Source: Gemmatimonadota bacterium
Lineage (GTDB): Bacteria > Gemmatimonadota > Gemmatimonadetes > Longimicrobiales > Gaopeijiaceae
NCBI GenBank assembly: GCA_022822325.1
Contig: JAJEBW010000021.1
Span: 1-40,279, forward strand
Direction of reading: 5' to 3'
Length of the DNA: 40,279 bases
Below, one piece after another: positions 37,243-40,279 of the stretch; the stretch's first letter is position 1; every line of letters starts with the position of its first letter. Below the pieces are notes generated by a model, which was not told the DNA's origin, made no database searches, and saw only the letters and a program-made list of their open reading frames with translations. Position numbers and translations under genes: made by a program.

Positions 37243-39038
37243 AGGCCGAAAACGAGACGAGGGCTGGACGCCGAATGACGGCACCGGGGTTGGCGGGCGG
37301 TGCAGGCCAAGGGTTGATCTTCGTGCTGTTCGCAGTGTCGGCCGCATTCGCGGGACCGGGTCTCCAGGCGCAGGACTACGACGTCCTCATCCGGGGCGGG
37401 CGCGTGGTGGACGGCACCGGGAACGACTGGTTCCGCGCCGACATCGCGATCAACGACGATCGGATTGTGCGCATCGCGAAGATGCCCAACGCCACCGCGC
37501 GACGGGTGATCGACGCCACCGGCATGTACGTCTCGCCGGGATTCGTCGACCTGCATTCGCACTCCGACGCGGCGATGATGTCGCCCTACCTGGAGGCGCG
37601 CCGCGCGAAGAGCCTGAACAGCCAGGGACTCACGACCGTGGTCGGGGGAGCCGACGGCCGCAATATCCGCTGGCCGCTGAGCGCCGAGATCGAAGCGTTG
37701 CGGGACCGCGGGCACGCCATGAACTTCGTCCCCATGGTGGGGCACAGCACCGTCCGTCTCCAGGTGATGGGCAGCCGCTACGAACGTTCCGCCACGGCCA
37801 CCGAGGTCGCTCGCATGCAGGATCTGGTGCGGCGGGAAATGGAGGCGGGAGCGTGGGGGCTCGGCGCCGGGATCGAGTACCGGCCCGCCCGTTTCAGCAC
37901 TCCCGACGAGGTGGTGGCGCTGGCCGCGGCGGTGGCGCCCTACGACGGCTTCTATGTCGCGCACCAGCGCAGCGAGGCTTCGATGCCGCTCTGGCAGCTC
38001 CCCAGCAATGTGGACGACTGGCCGGTCGATGGCCTGCAGGGGCTCGAAGAGACCATCAACATTGCGCGCGAGACCGGAATCCGCGTGGTGGCGAGCCATC
38101 ACAAGGCCCGGGGCCGCTCGAGCTTCGGCCGTTCCGGGCACGACACGCTCGTGGTGAATGCGGCCCGCGACGAGGGGCTGGAGGTCTATCTCGACGTCTA
38201 TCCCTATGAGACCTTCGGCGGCGGCGCCCGTCCCATGATCCCCAAGTGGAGCCTGGTGGCGGACGATGTGGACACGAGCGGCGGCCGCGACAGCCCCGTC
38301 TTCAACCGGGAGGGCACCCTGGACGACGCGCGGGCGCATCTGACGCGTCGCTGGGCCGATCCGGGGACGCGTGCGCGGATTGCGCGTGACATCGCCTGGA
38401 TCGTGGACCACAACGGGGGACCGGACCGGGTGGTCGTCGTGGACTATCCGGACCCGGAGTTCGTGGGCAGGACGCTGGCAGAACTCGCAGGCGAGATGGG
38501 GACGACCTACCAGGAGGTCGTGGTGCACATGGCGCTGAACGGCTTCCCCGGGATAATCGGCGGCGCACAGACGCGCGGATACGGGATTCACGAGGTCGAT
38601 ATCGTCAACTATTACCTGCAGGAATACACCGCCACCGCCTCCGACGCCGGCGTGAGCGGGGTAACCGGCGTTCCCCAGTTCGCGTCGCGGCCGGGCGCCC
38701 ACCCCCGGCACTTCGGCGCCTTCACGCGCAAGATCGCGCGCTATGTGAAGGAGTTGCAGGCGATATCGCTTCCCTTCGCCATTCGTTCCATGACCGGTCT
38801 GCCGGCGCGGATCATCGGTTTGAAGGACCGGGGCCTGCTGCGCGAGGGGTACAAGGCCGATCTGGTCGTCTTCGATCTGGAGCGGCTGCGCGACCGCGCC
38901 ACGGTGCTCGAACCGAGCCTGTACAGCGAAGGCGTCGACTACGTGATGGTCAATGGGGTGCTCACGATCGACGATGGCGAGTTCACCGACGAGCTGCCGG
39001 GAGAGGTGGTGTTGCGCACGGGGCGGCCGGTCAGTTGA
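37239..39038 (+). CDS. Secreted D-aminoacylase-like amidohydrolase 2
   Basis: The 599-residue protein is a third family member with a signal peptide near residues 25-45 (LIFVLFAVSAAFAGPGLQAQ). The metal-binding His pair is in DLHSHSDAAMM and further His ligands are in YVAHQRSEAS and VVASHHKARG. The catalytic Asp is retained in TATASDAG. As in the first relative of this locus, the usual bridging Cys is replaced (VVGGADG, with Asp). An insert of about 60 residues around positions 320-380 (WSLVADDVDTSGGRDSPVFN onwards) is absent from the other two. The ATG at 37239 is chosen because of the overlap with the upstream stop. It is followed 34 bp later by the YpdA-like gene. Confidence 0.85.
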   Translation: MKAENETRAGRRMTAPGLAGGAGQGLIFVLFAVSAAFAGPGLQAQDYDVLIRGGRVVDGTGNDWFRADIAINDDRIVRIAKMPNATARRVIDATGMYVSPGFVDLHSHSDAAMMSPYLEARRAKSLNSQGLTTVVGGADGRNIRWPLSAEIEALRDRGHAMNFVPMVGHSTVRLQVMGSRYERSATATEVARMQDLVRREMEAGAWGLGAGIEYRPARFSTPDEVVALAAAVAPYDGFYVAHQRSEASMPLWQLPSNVDDWPVDGLQGLEETINIARETGIRVVASHHKARGRSSFGRSGHDTLVVNAARDEGLEVYLDVYPYETFGGGARPMIPKWSLVADDVDTSGGRDSPVFNREGTLDDARAHLTRRWADPGTRARIARDIAWIVDHNGGPDRVVVVDYPDPEFVGRTLAELAGEMGTTYQEVVVHMALNGFPGIIGGAQTRGYGIHEVDIVNYYLQEYTATASDAGVSGVTGVPQFASRPGAHPRHFGAFTRKIARYVKELQAISLPFAIRSMTGLPARIIGLKDRGLLREGYKADLVVFDLERLRDRATVLEPSLYSEGVDYVMVNGVLTIDDGEFTDELPGEVVLRTGRPVS

Positions 39039-39072
39039 CGGAGCGGCGTTCGCAGGCGGGCCAGGGGCGACG

Positions 39073-40227
39073 ATGAGCGAAGCAGCGGCGAGTGCGGAGG
39101 GCGAACCCCTTGACCTCGTGATCGTCGGGGCGGGGCCGTGCGGCCTGGCGGCGGCGGTTGCGGCGACCGAGGCGGGAATGCGCAACGTCGTCTTTGACCG
39201 CGGCTGCATCACCGAGTCGCTGATCCACTATCCCTACTACATGACCTTCTTCTCGACGGCCGAGCGGCTTGAAATCGGCGGTGTGCCCTTCACCATTCCC
39301 GACGCGAAGCCAACCCGGAGGGAGGCGCTGGGCTACTATCGTCGCGTGGTGGCGCATCACCGGCTGAAGGTGCGCCAGTACGAAGAGGTGACGGCGATCC
39401 GTGGGCGGCGGGGACGGTTCATCGTGCATACCCGCAACCAGGACGGGCGCGAGGGCCGGGTGCGCGCGGGGGCCGTTGTGATCGCGACCGGCGGATTCGG
39501 CAAACCGAACCAACTGGAGCTGGAGGGCGGCGACCCGCACCGGCGCATCGTCCACTATTACAAGGAACCGTACCCCTTCCATGGCCAGAAGGTGACGGTG
39601 GTCGGCGGAGGCAACTCGGCGGTGGAGGCGGCGCTGGAGCTGCATCGCAATGGCGTTCAGGTGCGGATGGTGCATTTTGCCGATGTCTTCGACCGTGGCG
39701 TCAAGCCGTGGGTGCGCCCGGACATCGACAACCGGATTGCCAGCGGCGAGATCCCGATGCACTGGCGGTCGCGGGTCGTGCGGGTGCGCGCGGGAGCAGT
39801 GACGATTGCAGCGGTGGACTGGGGCGAAGTCGCTTCCGGAATGCAGCCACATCTTCGGGACAGCGCGGGCGGGGCTTCGATCGGTCCGGAAACCGGCGCA
39901 GGGGATCCGACCACGGGCGGCAAGGCGGTGGAGGTGGGACTTCCGGCGGCAACCGGCGCGAGGGAGGTCGTTTCCTCGGACCGGGTGCTCGCCATGACCG
40001 GCTGGCGTCCTGACCGGACCCTGTTGCACGGCCGTGGCGTACGAACCGATCCGGTGACGGGGATCCCGGAACACGACCCCGCCACGATGGAAACAAATGT
40101 ACCCGGGATCTACATCGCCGGGGTCATCGCGGCCGGCTTCAACGCGAACAAGATCTTCATCGAAAATGGGCGGGAACACGGACGGCTGATTGTCGCGGCC
40201 GCATTCCGGGTCCGTCCTCATGGTTGA
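39073..40227 (+). CDS. ypdA: YpdA-family FAD-dependent disulfide reductase (bacillithiol type)
   Basis: The 384-residue flavoprotein starts with an FAD-binding motif, VIVGAGPCGLAAAVAA, including Cys23, the residue matching the conserved Cys14 of S. aureus YpdA. A second Rossmann motif, VTVVGGGNSAVEAALELH, binds NADPH. TGWRPD and GIYIAGVIAAGFNANKIFIENG end the protein, typical of the family. YpdA reduces bacillithiol disulfide. The protein is about 50 residues longer than the Gram-positive enzymes (around 325-330), because of an extra loop between about residues 255 and 305. The ATG at 39073 is preceded by AGGGG with 5 bases between. It is 34 bp after amidohydrolase 2 and probably co-transcribed. 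Confidence 0.9.
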   Translation: MSEAAASAEGEPLDLVIVGAGPCGLAAAVAATEAGMRNVVFDRGCITESLIHYPYYMTFFSTAERLEIGGVPFTIPDAKPTRREALGYYRRVVAHHRLKVRQYEEVTAIRGRRGRFIVHTRNQDGREGRVRAGAVVIATGGFGKPNQLELEGGDPHRRIVHYYKEPYPFHGQKVTVVGGGNSAVEAALELHRNGVQVRMVHFADVFDRGVKPWVRPDIDNRIASGEIPMHWRSRVVRVRAGAVTIAAVDWGEVASGMQPHLRDSAGGASIGPETGAGDPTTGGKAVEVGLPAATGAREVVSSDRVLAMTGWRPDRTLLHGRGVRTDPVTGIPEHDPATMETNVPGIYIAGVIAAGFNANKIFIENGREHGRLIVAAAFRVRPHG

Positions 40228-40279
40228 CAAGCGCCATCATCCCGGCGCGGGCGAGGATTGACGGGGCGGAGACCGCCAG

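Noticed and set aside
37239..39038. Loss of the catalytic Asp in the second plus-strand amidohydrolase.
   Set aside because: A first alignment put Thr at the site, in the VTGVPQF stretch. A better alignment places the Asp in TATASDAG just before it, with the following His-Pro-Arg block in register.

Overview
This is a high-G+C, gene-dense stretch of a bacterial chromosome. The gene set is a complete alternative complex III operon, a fused glycine decarboxylase next to a lipoate ligase, a LuxE-LuxC pair, several exported D-aminoacylase-like amidohydrolases and a YpdA-type reductase. It suggests a Gram-negative aerobic heterotroph of the Gemmatimonadota or a neighbouring phylum. That placement is inferred from gene content; there is no rRNA or other marker that settles it.

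Layout. Positions 1-819 hold the first 273 codons of an IS1380-type transposase (minus strand, cut by the window edge), followed by about 600 bp without a recognisable gene. Positions 1432-9740 (minus) form one tight unit: a TolQ/ExbB-like channel, a periplasmic lytic transglycosylase, an ABC exporter (ATPase and permease) and DNA polymerase I, with a good sigma70-like promoter in front. Positions 9907-14869 (minus) form a second unit: gcvH, gcvP, a UPF0173-type metallo-hydrolase and a lipoate-protein ligase. The ligase would be expected to load lipoate on GcvH. Positions 15375-18814 (plus) carry an acyl-CoA dehydrogenase, tatA, an MFS transporter and the tRNA/rRNA methyltransferase trmJ.

Positions 18882-26414 (minus) hold actABCDEF in the order A to F, chained largely by 4-bp or 8-bp overlaps. 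The product is a membrane complex that oxidises menaquinol/ubiquinol and passes electrons to a cytochrome c or oxidase. No oxidase genes follow it here. Positions 26625-27758 (plus) carry a small unknown protein and a class I glutamine amidotransferase. Positions 27813-30004 (minus) carry a second ABC exporter of NatAB type, and 30402-30593 (plus) a lone AbrB/MazE-like DNA-binding protein.

Positions 30728-35407 (minus) are the most unusual part: a coiled-coil protein, a Tat-exported N-acyl-D-amino-acid deacylase-like enzyme, a LuxE-type acyl-protein synthetase and a LuxC-type acyl-CoA reductase run as one unit. Divergent from it, 35710-40227 (plus) holds two more secreted amidohydrolases of the same superfamily and a YpdA-like flavin reductase. 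Taken together, this end of the window looks like a locus for taking apart N-acyl-amino-acid-like compounds and reducing the released fatty acid to an aldehyde. That pathway is a hypothesis, not something the sequence proves.
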